Source: Phallusia mammillata (Eukaryota > Chordata > Ascidiacea > Phlebobranchia > Ascidiidae). From it: DNA of 64,000 bases. The position numbers and the translations under genes were made by a program. Under the pieces are notes generated by a model, which was not told the DNA's origin, ran no database searches, and saw nothing but the letters and a program-made list of their open reading frames with translations. Of the stretch, positions 26,401 to 41,400 are shown one piece after another. The stretch is from assembly GCA_003260075.1 (NCBI GenBank), contig QLIY01000105.1, positions 102,240 to 166,239 on the forward strand, written 5' to 3'. Each line of letters begins with the position of its first letter. Within the stretch, counting starts at the first letter, position 1.

Positions 26401-29400
26401 AGTAACGTTTTACTTTGTTCCCGAAGATCTCTTCTGTTGTCTTTCCATTACATTGTTTTTGGTTATTTTAACCCTAAGTAATTTTAACTCTATGGTAACG
26501 ACAGGGTAATATTTTAACACCATCAATGAATCTGTTCATAAATGTAAAATGTAACATGTTTTGTTCTCAAGCGTTTCAGCGAATGCTCATCCGATTGCCA
26601 GTAATATATGTCACTCCTGGTTTGAAAGCAAATCGCTTTTTGCGCCTATTTTGCCTATTATTTTTTATGGCTGTAAGGCTATAAGTTTTGTAGTAATAAA
26701 TTCTCCAAATATTTGTTTTTCCAAGATGTGAGTGTCCGATTGGTTTTACGGGAGAGTTGTGTCAGATCAACATCGATGACTGTGTCGGACAAACTTGTAA
26801 CAATGGTGGCTCTTGCGTTGATTTGGTAAATGGATACCGTTGCTTCTGCGCCCCTACATTTGCTGGAACTCATTGCGATGATGGTGTGTTCTTCTTGTTT
26901 CCAATGCCATGTAAAAAAAAANCATTTGCTGGAACTCATTGCGATGATGGTGTGTTCTTCTTGTTTCCAATGCCATGTAAAAAAAAAACATGAAACAAAA
27001 GTTAGGAAAAAAAACATTTTTACAGGTTGACAAAACGTGACCGTTTGGTCTAGTTTGATTTTTTTTTAAAAACATTACATTTTTCACCCTTTACCAGAAT
27101 ACAACTAAACCTTAGGTATGACTGTGGAATACATAAAACATTATTCTTTTTAACAGAGGTTGAACCGGATTTCGATTTGCACTTTAACAAACCACACGTG
27201 TATCACCACGTCCACTTTAAGGAGGGCTTCCGAAACATGACCGAAATCACCGTTTCATTTTTTATGTTTTCAAATAACACTGAAAGTGAAGGGACCCCTT
27301 TCTCGTACGGTGTCGGCAAAGGTCGACTTGCTGATGCTTTTACTCTGACCAACATTGAAGCTCTAACCTTGTAAGTTTCTCTGCGATGTTCATAAAATGT
27401 GCAAGGGTATTCCTGCAAGCTTGATTTAGCTGCATCTACACAGGAGAATGGTGTCTACAAATTAATGTATTTTTAAACAGACTGCACCCCACAAAATTCC
27501 CAACGACGACGAATTTGAAGCCAATTTATTTAAACTTGTGTTAATGTTGTATCAGTTAAAGCACATGCTTTTTACAAATGTGTGTGTACATGTAAATATT
27601 AAAAGGGCTGCACGAAGATGGATTTTCAAGTGCTAGCTTCTTTCAAGTCGAAAAATGTACACACGTTATTTGTAGACCTGAATATCAGACAATAAGTTTT
27701 GACTTGCCATCCATGCACATCTGTGCCAATAGCTTGAAGTTGCAGTTAAATTTAATGCGATTTTAACATTCAGATATGTGAATGGTGAAGCTGTCGTGAC
27801 AGACGTGCAAAAACTGAACGACGGTCAGTGGTATCACGTGGTTGTCACGTGGAAAAGCGAGGATGGATCGTGGAACATCTTCATCAACAGAGTGAAGACG
27901 GCGAGCGGAATTGGTTTGCAAACTGGGACAGTGATTCCTGGAGGAGGGATTATGGTGATCGGACAAGAACAGGATTGTCTGGGAGGTTGCTTCTCATCAT
28001 CACAAGAGTTTCTCGGTAACGCTTTTTAGGATTTTGATTTTGACGTTTTACACTAGAGGTGCACAGCACGGGGGCCGTGGACTAAATTTGGACGTCAATT
28101 TGTTGACAAATGACTCGCGAAAAGTTTGTTTAGTTACTACTACGTCCTAAAAAATAAATGTTCTAAAAACACCGTTAATAACGTGGTGTTTCTTTTGTTA
28201 CACCGTACTGAGTTCGTTCACGATTTTGGAACAATTAATAACTGTTTGGGTAATTAAAGGATATCATTTTGCTGACAACACTTAATTTACAAAAAACGTG
28301 GTTCTAATGTGACTTGAGTATTATTAGTAATCACATTTAAAGGTCTTTTGACAACAAGTTTTGTGTTTATACGACGGTTTTACACAGTAACCTAATAAAC
28401 AAACTATGTAAGATTATTCCAACGATTTTAGAAATTGTTTAAAAAAACTCATATTTTTTTGCAGGCATCATCTCTCAGTTCAACGTTTACGATTACAGAT
28501 TGACGGATCAGCAAGTAACCAGCCTTTACCTTAATTGTGTAAGAAACAAAGGAAATGTACGAGCTTGGCCCGACGCACTAGGTGGCATTGTTGGGCAGCT
28601 TGATATCGTTAGACCACCTTCGTTTTGCCAACCGTGTCCTGATATTCCATCAGTCAACAACATGAAAGTCAGGAAACCAGTAAGTAAACAAAATTTCTTA
28701 CAATAACAGAGGCACTTGTTGAAACAGGTGGTGTTTTAAATACTTACACAAAATTATATTGTTTTTGCAACATTGTACATTGTAACCACGGGGCCTGCTG
28801 TAAAGTAAGTGTTTTGCTAAAACCTAGTTTAATTGTAATGCCTTTTGATTTAATGTTTGCTTTAAGCTGACTATAAGTCCGCCGTCGTGCTGGCTTTTTA
28901 AATTTTAGTCCATTACAATTCTCTGCACCATCGCGCCAATCACCCGGTTATCTAAATTATCTTATTGTATCGTTCAGCATTATGTATCAAGCTAAACTGT
29001 GTTTTAGTTTACGTTTTACGTATTCATTAGTACAAAGTAATGAAAACATCCTTTTTTGATACAAGTCAACAACACTCACCAATAACTTCGACATTTTAAC
29101 CGATTTATGCTTGAAACAGGAGACGTACGTGAGTTACTTGCAATGTGATGTCGGTCACAATATGTACATGAGAGTGGGGATCGGAAGCCGACGAGTGCGA
29201 AACGGTTTAGTTGTTCGTTGTGGCAACGCGGGCAAATGGAAATATAAAGGAGTTGACCGTGAAAACCCGTCAAGGTTATTTTACTGCTCCCGCAAAAGCT
29301 GCAGACCATACACTGCCGTAAGTCTTGCGCTCACCAGTCCATCACATATTTGTCTAAAACTCCTAACTCTTCCCATGTGGCAATGCATATGTGTCTTAGC

Positions 29401-32400
29401 ATGTAAAACGTCAAAAAAACGAAAGCTTAGTTTCACGTATAAAAGTTAAATTTCACATTCTCTCGATAACATGAATATTTCTTTCAGCTAGTTACCTAGG
29501 ATTGCGCATAATTTTATCAAAACAACAGTTTCAGTAAAGTAACCATCAGTGACAGGACATTTTAACAAGTTTTTTCCATCTCTGTTTTTTACATGCAACA
29601 ACTATTGCATGCACTTGCAAATATATGTTTGAAAATGCCAAGAACTTTACCGCGTAGATAAAACAATTGAAACATCATTCTCGCTTTTTAGCCCCTTCGT
29701 GGCAGTGTTGAAGCTACCGGTCGTCTTTACGAGGACACAGCAACATTTTCGTGCAATGAGGGTTATAAAATCGAAGGACTACAAGAAATATCTTGCCTCG
29801 CCAACCAGGTAATGGCTTGATTTCGTCTTTATGTTGCCTTTGCTATATGTTTGACTGTTATTTTCAGAAATGGTCGGGGCCTACTCCAAGTTGCGTTGAT
29901 GTGAACGAGTGTGCGACGAGTCCCTGCCACAACATGGCTACATGTGTTAACTCTGATGGAAGTTTCACTTGCACCTGTGATTATGGATATACGGGTATGA
30001 ATATAGTGCGCCAAATACCCGAACTTTCTTGTCGATATCATAAATGTGCATACATAGCTTTGCAAGATATATAGGTAATTAAGGGGCAATTGTTTTAAGT
30101 CATAGGCTACGTTTTCATTATCCCCATGCAAATAAACGGATTATGCAATTAAGCGGTATGTAATAAAATAAACTTTGTCTGTAGTTAGGTTTTTCAAGTT
30201 TGTTATGCCAGCGCAAAAACAGTTAGTCTTTATGATAGTTATCCTGACCTGCGACCATTTTTGTAGATCAAAATTGAGAGCTCATTTGTGTGTTTAGTGT
30301 TAAAACAATCACTGTGATTGTTGCAGGCGATGGTTTTAATTGCATCAATATCGATTGTGGCCGACCGAGTGCTCCTGTTAACGGAGAGGTCACTGTTGAA
30401 ACGTTTTTCCTCGATGACGTCGTCTCATACCAATGTCACGTTGGTTACGAACTCCATGGTCCAATCGAAAGAACCTGTCAAGAAAATGGTGGTTACTTCA
30501 CTCTATTAGTTGTGCACAAACCATACACAGCTGTTCGTACCAAACAAATCATCAATATAGTTTTTGTTGACAGAAACAAATAATAAGAAATTTGTTGCCC
30601 ATTATTATGTGATAGTTTGTGGTATAAAATTTCGTCATTTCGTTTGTTCGTTAAGCATTGGTACAGAATTGGTAAGTTGCCTTGACGGTATAGTGAGACC
30701 AGATAATAAAATGTGGACATTGTAATCTCTTATCATTCTTCTAACAGTGGTCAATTATAACACTGGGCAACAAAAAAATATTTTTTTACTGGTGTCTGGA
30801 ATGTTTTAACTGATTTTGACTAATTCTAGTGCTCTGATTTCAAAAATGCAATCAGTTTATCTGTATCACGTCTAGTTTTCCTGTTATGGTACATCCACAT
30901 TTGAAAAACAATCTATATGTATACACAAAAGTAAAACTGGTTTTGAGTATTTTATTTGGAATTAACGTTATTGCAAGAACAAAATTTCGAATTTAATTTT
31001 AAATGTAACAGGTGGACACTCCTAACAAACAAAATTCAANNNNNNNNNNNNNNNNNNNNNNNNNNNNNNNNNNNNNNNNNNNNNNNNNNNNNNNNNNNNN
31101 NNNNNNNNNNNNNNNNNNNNNNNNNNNNNNNNNNNNNNNNNNNNNNNNNNNNNNNNNNNNNNNNNNNNNNNNNNNNNNNNNNNNNNNNNNNNNNNNNNNN
31201 NNNNNNNNNNNNNNNNNNNNNNNNNNNNNNNNNNNNNNNNNNNNNNNNNNNNNNNNNNNNNNNNNNNNNNNNNNNNNNNNNNNNNNNNNNNNNNNNNNNN
31301 NNNNNNNNNNNNNNNNNNNNNNNNNNNNNNNNNNNNNNNNNNNNNNNNNNNNNNNNNNNNNNTTTTTTTTCGTCTGAATAACATTACTTCAATCTTTGCC
31401 TGTTACACAACCCTTACAACGAGCACAAATTAACCAAAGAATATGTTTTTAATATAACCTGACGTAAGACATGTTTCACTGATCTCTTTTTTTCAACTAC
31501 TGGCTATTTTCGGAATCCACTGCGCGGCCGAATGGTTAGAGGCTCCGTTCCATGCTCCAAAGGTCGCGTGTTCAAATCCCACAAGATCCGAAAGCTTAGG
31601 AAACACAGAAAGTAACAAAATGCAAATGTTAACAATCGCTTAACGCATGATAAGTTGATGAATAACAAAGTCTAAATATTTTTTTTATTTCATGTTGTTT
31701 TTTGCGTCTGAATAACGTTACTTCAATCTTGTCCATGTAAAGGTCTTACAAACAAGCAAAGTTTTATGTTTAGAGTCTTAGTGACATAATCAGTCTTGGT
31801 CTCTTTAATTTGCAAACTTGCTGCAAACAAGCACGCTCTACTTGTCTCTTTCCGGAGGAGGTGATTGGTTGGCTAGAACACGTGACTGCTTGATTGAGCA
31901 AACGAAAACTCCACAGGCAGCTGAATTGGGGATTCCGAAGCTGACTTGCAGGGGCGCCAAGGTTAATATAAAAGCAAAGAGCTGATTCCACGCGCTTTTA
32001 AACACGTTTTCCTGGGAGCGGATGATAGAAGCTGCACGTAAGTTTGGGTTGAATGAATAAGATATGTGGTGTTAGATGTTATAATACTTAAACGTCATAG
32101 TATATTCACATACACGTTGTAACACAGGGTATTTACGGTATTGTTTTAATATATAAGTTTAAATACCAAACAATTTAGTGATTACGCATATAGTGGTGTG
32201 TTTTAATCTCTGAACTGTGTAATCTAATTATGCATACGTAGTACAAAAGTATATTTGACATAGTTTATTAAATAAATAGGTTGGCAACCGAATTAACTAA
32301 TTACTGCATAGTTATTGAACTCAAACGTGTGGTGGCCTGTTCCATCAAGAAACATGCATCTTATCATATGCGCGCTATAACGTAAGGTATATTAGGTATA

Positions 32401-35400
32401 GTTTGAATATATAAGGTTAAAACCGAACAAATTACTGATTTTTGCATACAGTTGTGCGAGTTATCAAACGTAACGTGTAGTAAACTGTCGATTTTACAAA
32501 CTGTATTGACAGTGTAGTTGGTTTAGTAATGAATAGCTAGCTTCCTAGTTAGCTTATCAGAGCGGTTGGTAGCAATCCTTGTATGCTTTGGGAACAACTG
32601 CTTTTGCCTTAGGTTAATCGGTTTATGTGTTTTATGCCTTTCGAAACCGCCCACGTGAAGCAACCGTCTTTAACTGAATGCTCGAGTGATGCTGTTTGTA
32701 GTTGTGCGTTTTGTCTTCCCACTGGTAAAGTTAATTTCTCTTAAAAGCAGCACTACGCTCGTTTTCAAGTTATTAAGATCAGGCCACACTCGTTTATGAA
32801 TTAGTATACGCCAGGTTTATATGAGGCTTCATACCGAATTAGATGCTTGGGAGACCGGCTTTACTCGGTATAACGCCTCTATATGCCTGGCGTAATCTAT
32901 TTCCATTACAGAGTAACAATTTATTTTGTCACTATAACTAGAGAAGTCTATTGATANTCCACCGCCAGTGTGTAACCGCGTTCTATGTCGAAACCCACCA
33001 ACTATTAATAACGCGATTGTCAGTCCCCAAAGGCCGTCACACTACTTTGAAGATCGTATCAACATTTTGTGCCACATTGGATACAGGTACATACAGAAAG
33101 ATTGCACTTTGTATTTTTTGCAGCTTTGGTTGCACAACAATATTTTTTGGTTTAGCATAAATGGCGACGAATCTCTTCCCCCCCCCCCTTAACATTAAAG
33201 ACACCAAAAATTGTGTTGGCTTGATTATATAATCAAATTGTTATAATGGTTTCCCCAATTTGTGACTGTAATATGTTGTTGAACAAGGATTTATAATTGT
33301 ATAATGTTTCGGGTAGGCAAGTGCAAGCTAGTAACTTTCGGTATTTAGGCCAGTGGACAGAGGTGGATCCTACATGCGACATCATACAGTGTGTGGAAAC
33401 AACCAGTGTGGAAAATGCCCAGGAAACACGCGGAGATGGGAATTACTTGAGCGAAATATCATACGAATGTAATCCAGGGTTCGAGATAAACGGACCTTCG
33501 GTTCTGGGTAGGTGTTTTAACAAAGTTTTGCACTGTTTGATTTCCGCAATGTATTTTTTTCGTGTAGCCGTGGTTATTTGTTTGCCTCAAATAAAATCCG
33601 ACGAACTATAGGCTTAATACCTTTTTGACATCCAAATTTTTAAACAGTGACATTGGATCCATTGCTGGCGCCTTTTTGTTTGTTTGTCGTCTTTTTTGTT
33701 TAATATCGTTTGTTTGTCGTCCAAAACAAATATATTTCCGTCGTTGTGTTCAGTGTGTCTGGAGACGAAGCAATGGTCGAATCCACCGCCAGTGTGTAAC
33801 CGCGTTCTATGTCGAAACCCACCAACTATTGATAACGCGATTGTCAGTCCCCAAAGGCCGTCACACTACTTTGAAGACCGGATCAATATTTTGTGCCACA
33901 TTGGATATAGGTACAAAAGGACAGAATGTCATTTGTATTGTTTGTAGCTTTGGTTGTAGCCTACAACAATATTTTTTTGTTTAGCATAAACGGCGACGAA
34001 TCTCTTGTATGTGGAACAAGCGCCACATGGGAGGGACAACAGCCTGTATGCAATCCGAATTCATGTGGACCTCCATCTGAAACACCTAACGGTCGAATAG
34101 AAGGTATAGTTACATGGCGTTTCTTCAACGATTTTAAACCATACATTGACCAACATGCTTCACAGCATGTAAACGAGGATGACCTGACCAATTTTTTTCT
34201 GAGGCAAAAAAAATTTGACTTCCACTTTACAAACTGTAATGCTTATATCATATGATGTAATTCTTAAAGTAGCACAAATTTACCCAGGAACAAGTTTCCT
34301 TTACCTGAGCACGGTGGAATATATTTGTGACACTGGTTATAACTTGCATGGATCGTCTGTGATTCAATGTCTGGCTGGTCCCGTGTGGAGTGACCTTCCA
34401 CCTACTTGCGATCCGGTACCTTGTGGTTCTCCTCCACCGACAGGCAATGGACAAGTTTCAGGTAAAAATGCAAATTTGATGATGGATGAGTTTGGCTTCA
34501 AATAAAAAAGCGACACTGATTTTATTTGAAAGTCTTTAGTCATTGGGGCTATTAAATTTTAATTAAAAAGGTTCGTAGGTATTAAGTTGTACATGATTAG
34601 AGAGCCCCAAAAAATTTCTATTGTATCTGTTTCTCAGCCACAAATATTGAATTTAATGCGAATAATCTGTTCATAAGTTTAATGATAAAAATAACGGCCG
34701 AAATAGACGTAAAAAGCGACAAACGGTTGTAAGTAATGTGACCCTCATATCACTGATGATGACATAGGCGGTTTCCGAAACGTTTAACGTTGTAACCAAT
34801 AAAGTATGTCGCTTTCTACGTCTACTTGGGCCTTTATTTTCATCATTAAACTTAGGAACAGATCCATAATGACGATACATGTATAAAAGGAATATAGGAC
34901 ACAATTTTTAAACATAAAACTCCGTCAGGCAAAAAAAAACAATTAATTTTTATTGTTGGTGAATTTTATGATAACACAACCAGTAATTGCAAATCTTGTG
35001 TTTTTGCAGCGGATAGCACTGTGTTCATGGGCGTGGCCACATATACTTGTGACGAAGGATATTACATGAGTGGTGAACCAGAACTTATGTGCCTTGCATC
35101 TGGTTTGTGGGGCGACAGGACAACTGGTATGTCAAGAGTTGATGGTTAATTTTATTATTTTTAAAGAAATTGCTTAAAGATTTTCAGTTATGGTGCCTTT
35201 AAACACATTTAAATTCGATGATCAAAAACATAATGGACAGAGAGTTTGCGTATACATAATACATCGCAATGCAGATGTTTCAACAATCGCTGTTGTTTAG
35301 TGTTAGTGAATATTGTCTACTGAGCTTGAACCCCAGCTGGTATGACAACTCTAACCATTCCGACTGTTTCCATACACATCTTTTGTTCTCCTTTTTTCTT

Positions 35401-38400
35401 ATTGCATAAACCCTACTTTAAGCTCAATGACAACCTGCACTGATGATGGCAACAGCGATCGTTCAAACATTTGCAGTGCGATATCTGCCATATATTGAAG
35501 CTCTCTGGTAGCCATTTGTTTTAATTAGACTACTTTTTGGTCCTATATATAATTTATTCCTTTCCAAAACCATCAAATTTAATACGGTTTCGCCTGGTAA
35601 ACATATTTTGCACTCGATATTTCTCGTTGGTGCAGATATTTCCAAGACACCACCTACCTGTCCTCCTGTTCCCTGCGATCGCCCATCTGATGTTAATCAT
35701 GGATCTTACATGTTATTTGGGGCTGAAGATTTCGTGTTTGGAAGTCACCTTCGGTTAGAATTTACACCAATATTTTGTTCCAGCAAACTGTTAGCGTACA
35801 AAAACACATTTTCTAAAATATAAAAGCAGCATTTTTTTAAAATTGTTAAATGCTGAAATTGGTGGAAAACTCACAAAAAAATTCTTGTTTAACACATACA
35901 GTTGCCTCTCTTTTTTTGAGTCACGTCTTGGCAAATCGCTGTAGCGACAAACTCGCTGTGGAAATATGTATACATAATAAAATCCACCGTTACAGAACTA
36001 AAGCTGTGCAAAAACAAGCGACTTTATTGTAAATGTCGTTGCATTGAATCCTATCTATTATTTAGATATACTTGTGAGGAGGGATATTTTCCTGTCGGAC
36101 AATCAGTTGTGGCATGTAAGAGCGATCGAACATGGAATACATCTGCTGATGTTTTCCGCTGCGATCCTGTACCATGCCCAGCACCCGAAGCTCTCAAAAA
36201 TGGAGTTGTTACACGAAAACAGGTCGGTTTCAGTGTTCTTTTGTCTCACTTACATTGTCAAATATCGAAAACTTTTTCTGGCATTCTTAAATTTTCCGCA
36301 CGGGTGTTTGTGTAATTAAAATGTAACATGAAACGATTTCTCTTTTACAATGATACGTTTGTTGGCGTTTAATGTTATTTTGTTGAATTTGTCCATCATG
36401 ATGTTCTTTTCTAGTTTTTGGATTTTTGAAAACTAAAAAAGTGTGGTTGGGACATTCTTAAGTTAGAAGTGGTCATTTATATTTCAGAAAATTATCAACG
36501 GAGATTACACATTTGGGCAAACTGTTTCCTTTGCTTGTAACTCCGGATTTAATTTGGTCGGTTCAAACGAGGGTATCTGTCAATCAACGGGCACGTGGTC
36601 AACAAATCCACCTCTTTGCGAACCTGTGCATTGCGGGGAACCACCCATGGTCAAGAACGCCGCTACAACGTAAGACGGCGTTCTGAAAGTTGGCATTTTA
36701 CAATAAATTTTATGCATATCTATAGTGAAGGTAACTTTTTTGTCTGTTAAATGAGAAAACAAGTAGTTGCCCTATCAGTCATAAAAACAACGCGTTGCGT
36801 TTACACTTTTATGTTTTTTTGCAGTTTGAACGATGGCCCACACCGTCCAGGACCTCACTTTCAGAGCCAGGTGATATACGCATGTCACGACGGATATATT
36901 TTCACCGAATCACACAACGGGAATCGAATTTGCGGAAGTGATGCCAAGTGGACGGGTACAAAAAATATCATACGGTTTAGTTAAGCAAATATGTTTGGCG
37001 CAGAAATTAACGAAGTTGTGAAAGTGTTTAAACGCTAACTCGGCCAATGCCAGATTGTGAATATTTTTGGCATTGAAAACTTTGTTTTTCAGTATATTGC
37101 AATACAAACATGATAGAGTTTCGGTTTAGAAAGATCGTAATATATGACCTAAGCAAATACAATGTGCGACTGTTATTCAATTCGTGGAGCACAACGCCAA
37201 ATTTTTGTACATCTCTCATTGTCCTATTGCCCCCCCCCCTTGTTTTTCAGTATATTGCAATACAAACATGATAGAGTTTCGGTTTAGCTGAAAGATCGTA
37301 ATATATGACCTAAGCAAATACAATGTGCGGCTGTTATTCAATTCGTGGTGCACAACGCCAAATTTTTGTACATTTCTCATTGTTCTATTATAGATTTTAC
37401 AAAATTCTTAAAACGCAAGAACTTGATCGTAATGACACAATACAAATATTTGCTACAATATTAACTGTTTTTTGTCGCAACAGGCAACCTTCCTAGTTGT
37501 GAGCGAAAATCATGTTTACATCCGCCCATTGTCCAGCACGCTACGTCATCACCATACGACGACTTCAACGAGATGTTTTTCGGTGACGTCACAGTCTATT
37601 CGTGCGACACAGGATTCCAGTTGGCACCCGATCATTCCGGCTCACTCGAGGTTTAATATACATGTTGTAAACATTTAATTTCATGATAATGTAAATTATC
37701 TTGTTGCCATATAATCACTGTCTGTAAATGTGTTAGTTATCCCCCCCCCCCATTCCGGCTCACTCGAGGTTTAATATACATGTTGTAAACATTTAATTTG
37801 ATGACAATGTAAATTATCTTGTTGCCATATAATCGCTGTCTGTAAATGTGTTAGTTATAGAAAGGGGTGGGCAACATAGAACAGCGAATCCAGGGGAATG
37901 TGAATCCTGTACAATTCGAAACTTATAACAAACTTTTCTGATCCACGGTTTATACCGTGTTTGCGAACATATCCACGTGTTTTCGGTTTGAAGTGACTAT
38001 GTGCGTTTTCGCGTGATCCATACACGCACAAAAGATAAAGATCATATTCCAGTTTTGCTGTGATTGCTTCTTTTCCAGTGCTTGGCGTCTGGCAGCTTCA
38101 GTACTGCACCAGTATGTCAGGCAATCCCATGCGGTCCACCACCTGTGGTAACTTATGCTGAGACAGTCGGTTACCATCCGAACGCTGAGCACTCGTTCGA
38201 AAGTGAAGTGACGTATAACTGCGAGCCGGATTTTGTCATGAGCGGCACCAACACACTTACATGTTTAAAATCCGGCGAATGGTCGAGTGCTCCGCCAATA
38301 TGTAATGCTGTGCTTTGTTCAACACCTGGTAAATATTATGCAGAGTATGTGTTTAAAGTTGTATGCAAATACGTTATTATTAATAAATTTACATTTACTA

Positions 38401-41400
38401 CAAAATATTCTTTTCAATAAACAAAAACAGAAAGTAATCTGGGAATATAAATTTTGTACAACAGATTCAATTTGTGGTCAGTTGCATTTCCTAAAAATGT
38501 TCATTAGTAGATTACTGCGACACTTACTAATTTTATGAACATAGTAACGGCATGAAAATTGTAGATTCGGTGCCACACGGTTTCACGATGACGGTGAATT
38601 CTGATGACGTGCGACATCCGGAGGTTTATGACGCAAGCACATTTTCACCCCGTTCTGCAGCGATTACTGCATGTGACGATGGTTATCATGTACGTTGATA
38701 AAACTCAAGTTTTTCTGATCAGGTTCACAAAGAAAGCTGTCATTACCGTATTTTGTAATTTTTTGGCTCAGATTACGGAAACCATTGCTCATCTGACAGC
38801 TGGAGAAGAAATGCCTGAACTTGAAAAGGAAACTGTTTTACCGATTGTCAATACCAGTAAGTAGAACTATATAAAGAATCAACAAATGCAATTTGTCATG
38901 CTCTAAGCATCAAAATCAAAGTGACTTAGAAACGCAGATTTCACATCAAATTTTTGATGAAGACAATTGGGAGAAGTTTATCCTATGTTTGACGGAGACT
39001 TCCGCCCACTGAGGATTGAACTGCAACAAACTAACATCTACTTTTGCAGGCAATTTGTCATCAAGGCAACAAGAGAAGCTGGGCAGTGCTCTGAAAGCAA
39101 TGTTTGACAAAATCGAAGCCGAGTACGAACTTGATGAATATGATGATGAACCCAAACCAGCAGCCCTTACCGCTTCAGAGGCGGCAGCACCACCTGATTT
39201 CCTGATTAGAAGATGTTCCCCCGTTGGAGCGTGGTTAAGAGCTGCACCAGTTTGTCAACCCATGCTGTGTCCTCCACCGCAAACACTTATCCACGGACAT
39301 GTGGTAGTAGGTCAGTGATGTATACCTATTTTGGTTTGTTTTGGCTTTATTGTAATATGAATGGAGCAAACCAAAATCTTATACAGCTGTACAGGATGTA
39401 TATTTTTAAAATACACATTAAATTGTTTCTCTATGATAAACATGCATTCATTACTGGAGCCAGGCCTGAAGATTTTATGAAGACCAGCGATTAGGACACA
39501 CCCACAGAAAATCGTAGTATTGGAGGCGTTATACCGAGTCAAACTTGTCTCACAAGCATTTTCATGCATGTGACAAAGTATAGGCTAGAAAAGTCTAGGC
39601 TGCAGTGACCTCATGACACCGCTCGGTAAAAGATGAAAATATCAAAAAAGATGATAATATTTTCCTTCAGATCCCAGTGTCATTCTTTCCGCCGAATTTC
39701 TTAGTCAAATCACATACCAGTGCGATGAGGGGTATGCATTCAGTGATAATTCGGTGGAATCAAACTCAACCTGTGCATGGCAACCTGATACAGCAACGGT
39801 CGATTGGACTGCCTTGCCACAATGTTGGCCCGTTCCGTGCCCCATGCCAGTGGTAGCTGACAACGGATATTATACTGTTAATCACCAGCAACTGATCGGT
39901 GCCTTTGTTTTTATGGATTCCATCACGTATTCGTGCGACTCAGGGTAGGTTTCATGTTATTTCTGGCTTTATGCTAGTTGACACAGGGGGTTCTGTTTGG
40001 GCAAATGAGATGATTATGAGACCTTATAGTCCCCCCCCCCTTTTTATGGATTCCATCACGTATTCGTGCGACTCAGGGTAGGTTTCATTTTATTTCTGCC
40101 TTTTTGCTTGTTGACACAGGGGGTTCTGTTTGGGCAAATGAGATGATTATGACTGTAGTAGTATTGTATCAATGAGCGCATTTCATTTTGCGGAAAAACC
40201 CCCCCCCCGCACTGTCTGCAGCTTATCATTTATTGGCTCATATGCTTTTACATTGAGATGATTATGACTGTAGTAGTATTGTATCAATGAGCGCATTTTA
40301 TTTTGCGGGAAAACAATGAAATATGTTCTTCAGATTTGACTTGATTGGGGCTCCAGGGACAAGTTGTGATAGCAGCGGCAAATGGGATCACCACCCACCG
40401 CTGTGCAGTCCTGTCAAGTGTCCAATAAATGCAGACTTGGCGAACGGACTGATGCTCTACACAACAATTACTTACCGGTCTACCATTTCATTTTTGTAAG
40501 TTTTTTTTAGTGAGTAAAATTTATCACAATTGAAGGATACAGTACATTTTGAGTCGTTTCAGAAATCTTAACACTGAAATTAAACAAGAAACTCTTTCAA
40601 AATTTCAAATTAACTTGTTTGCATATCTTGGTGCATGAATTTTGATTTGCTTAAAATAATTTTCTTGCAGGTGTGACGTTGGTTATGAGTTGCACGGGGC
40701 TGTTGAGATCACATGTTTGGCGAACCGACGATGGAACGATTCGATTCCGACCTGTGAACCGGTTCCTTGCGGTCCTTCCCCATCGTTACAACACGGGTTT
40801 GCTGATGTAACGTCGGAGGCTTACGAAGGCGAAGCCACATATTCGTAAGATTACATGCGTTTGGACACATATGTAGTAATTCTATATAACTTAGTCCAAT
40901 ATGTTGACATTTCTTTATTTTTGATCTACTGTAAGCTCTGTCGGAGCACAACAATATTTGAACAATTGCAAATATAAATTGCATTCCAGAAAGTCTCTCG
41001 AAAATTAATTAGTTTATCAAACTGTACGATTGTTTTTAATGTTTGATCTATAAGTTAAATCACTTTTTATATGTAGTACATACAATTTTATTTTACCAAA
41101 AATAACAAAATGTTTTTTTTAAAACATAGAAAAAGCACATTTTAATCATTATGTACTCAGCTTGTCACAACACCGAAACAGAAACGAGTAATAAGATAAT
41201 CTTGTTTCCTACCCCGTGTATTCAACTGGTCGCTGAAAAATGTAGTGATTTTTATGTGTACGTTCAGATGCGACCCGGGCTTCTATTTGAATGGATCAAG
41301 TGTTTACATTTGCTCGGAATCGGGTTTGTGGATACTTCAAGAGGTTTGGTTGGGAGACCAAGCATCTCCCCCTAGTTGTCACCGCGTGAACTGCTATGAA

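Larger units (their letters stand above)
30489..33348. other. SVEP1 intron with N gap, tRNA-like element and promoter-like block
   Basis: No coding sequence is required here by phase. It contains a 323-nt N gap (31040-31362), a short sequence (about 31371-31395) repeated near 31706, a tRNA-like element, a TATA/CCAAT block, and the misplaced CCP-exon copy at 32958-33188. Confidence 0.7.

Noticed and set aside
26923..26990. Second copy of the exon 25 end as an extra EGF exon
   Set aside because: Identical repeat after a single N, best explained as an uncollapsed contig overlap.
31005..31039. Possible CCP exon ending in WTLLT just before the N gap
   Set aside because: Its phase (2) does not fit exon 32 (phase 1), and phase 1 hits a stop. 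Exon 32 joins exon 33 directly.
30956..31384. Open frames across 31 kb
   Set aside because: They consist mostly of N from the assembly gap.
31527..31605. Functional tRNA gene
   Set aside because: Box-like motifs without a convincing cloverleaf or anticodon arm.
40041..40081. Second copy of the exon 47 end as an extra exon
   Set aside because: It is the second half of a C-run-joined duplication, and the first copy already splices in frame to exon 48.
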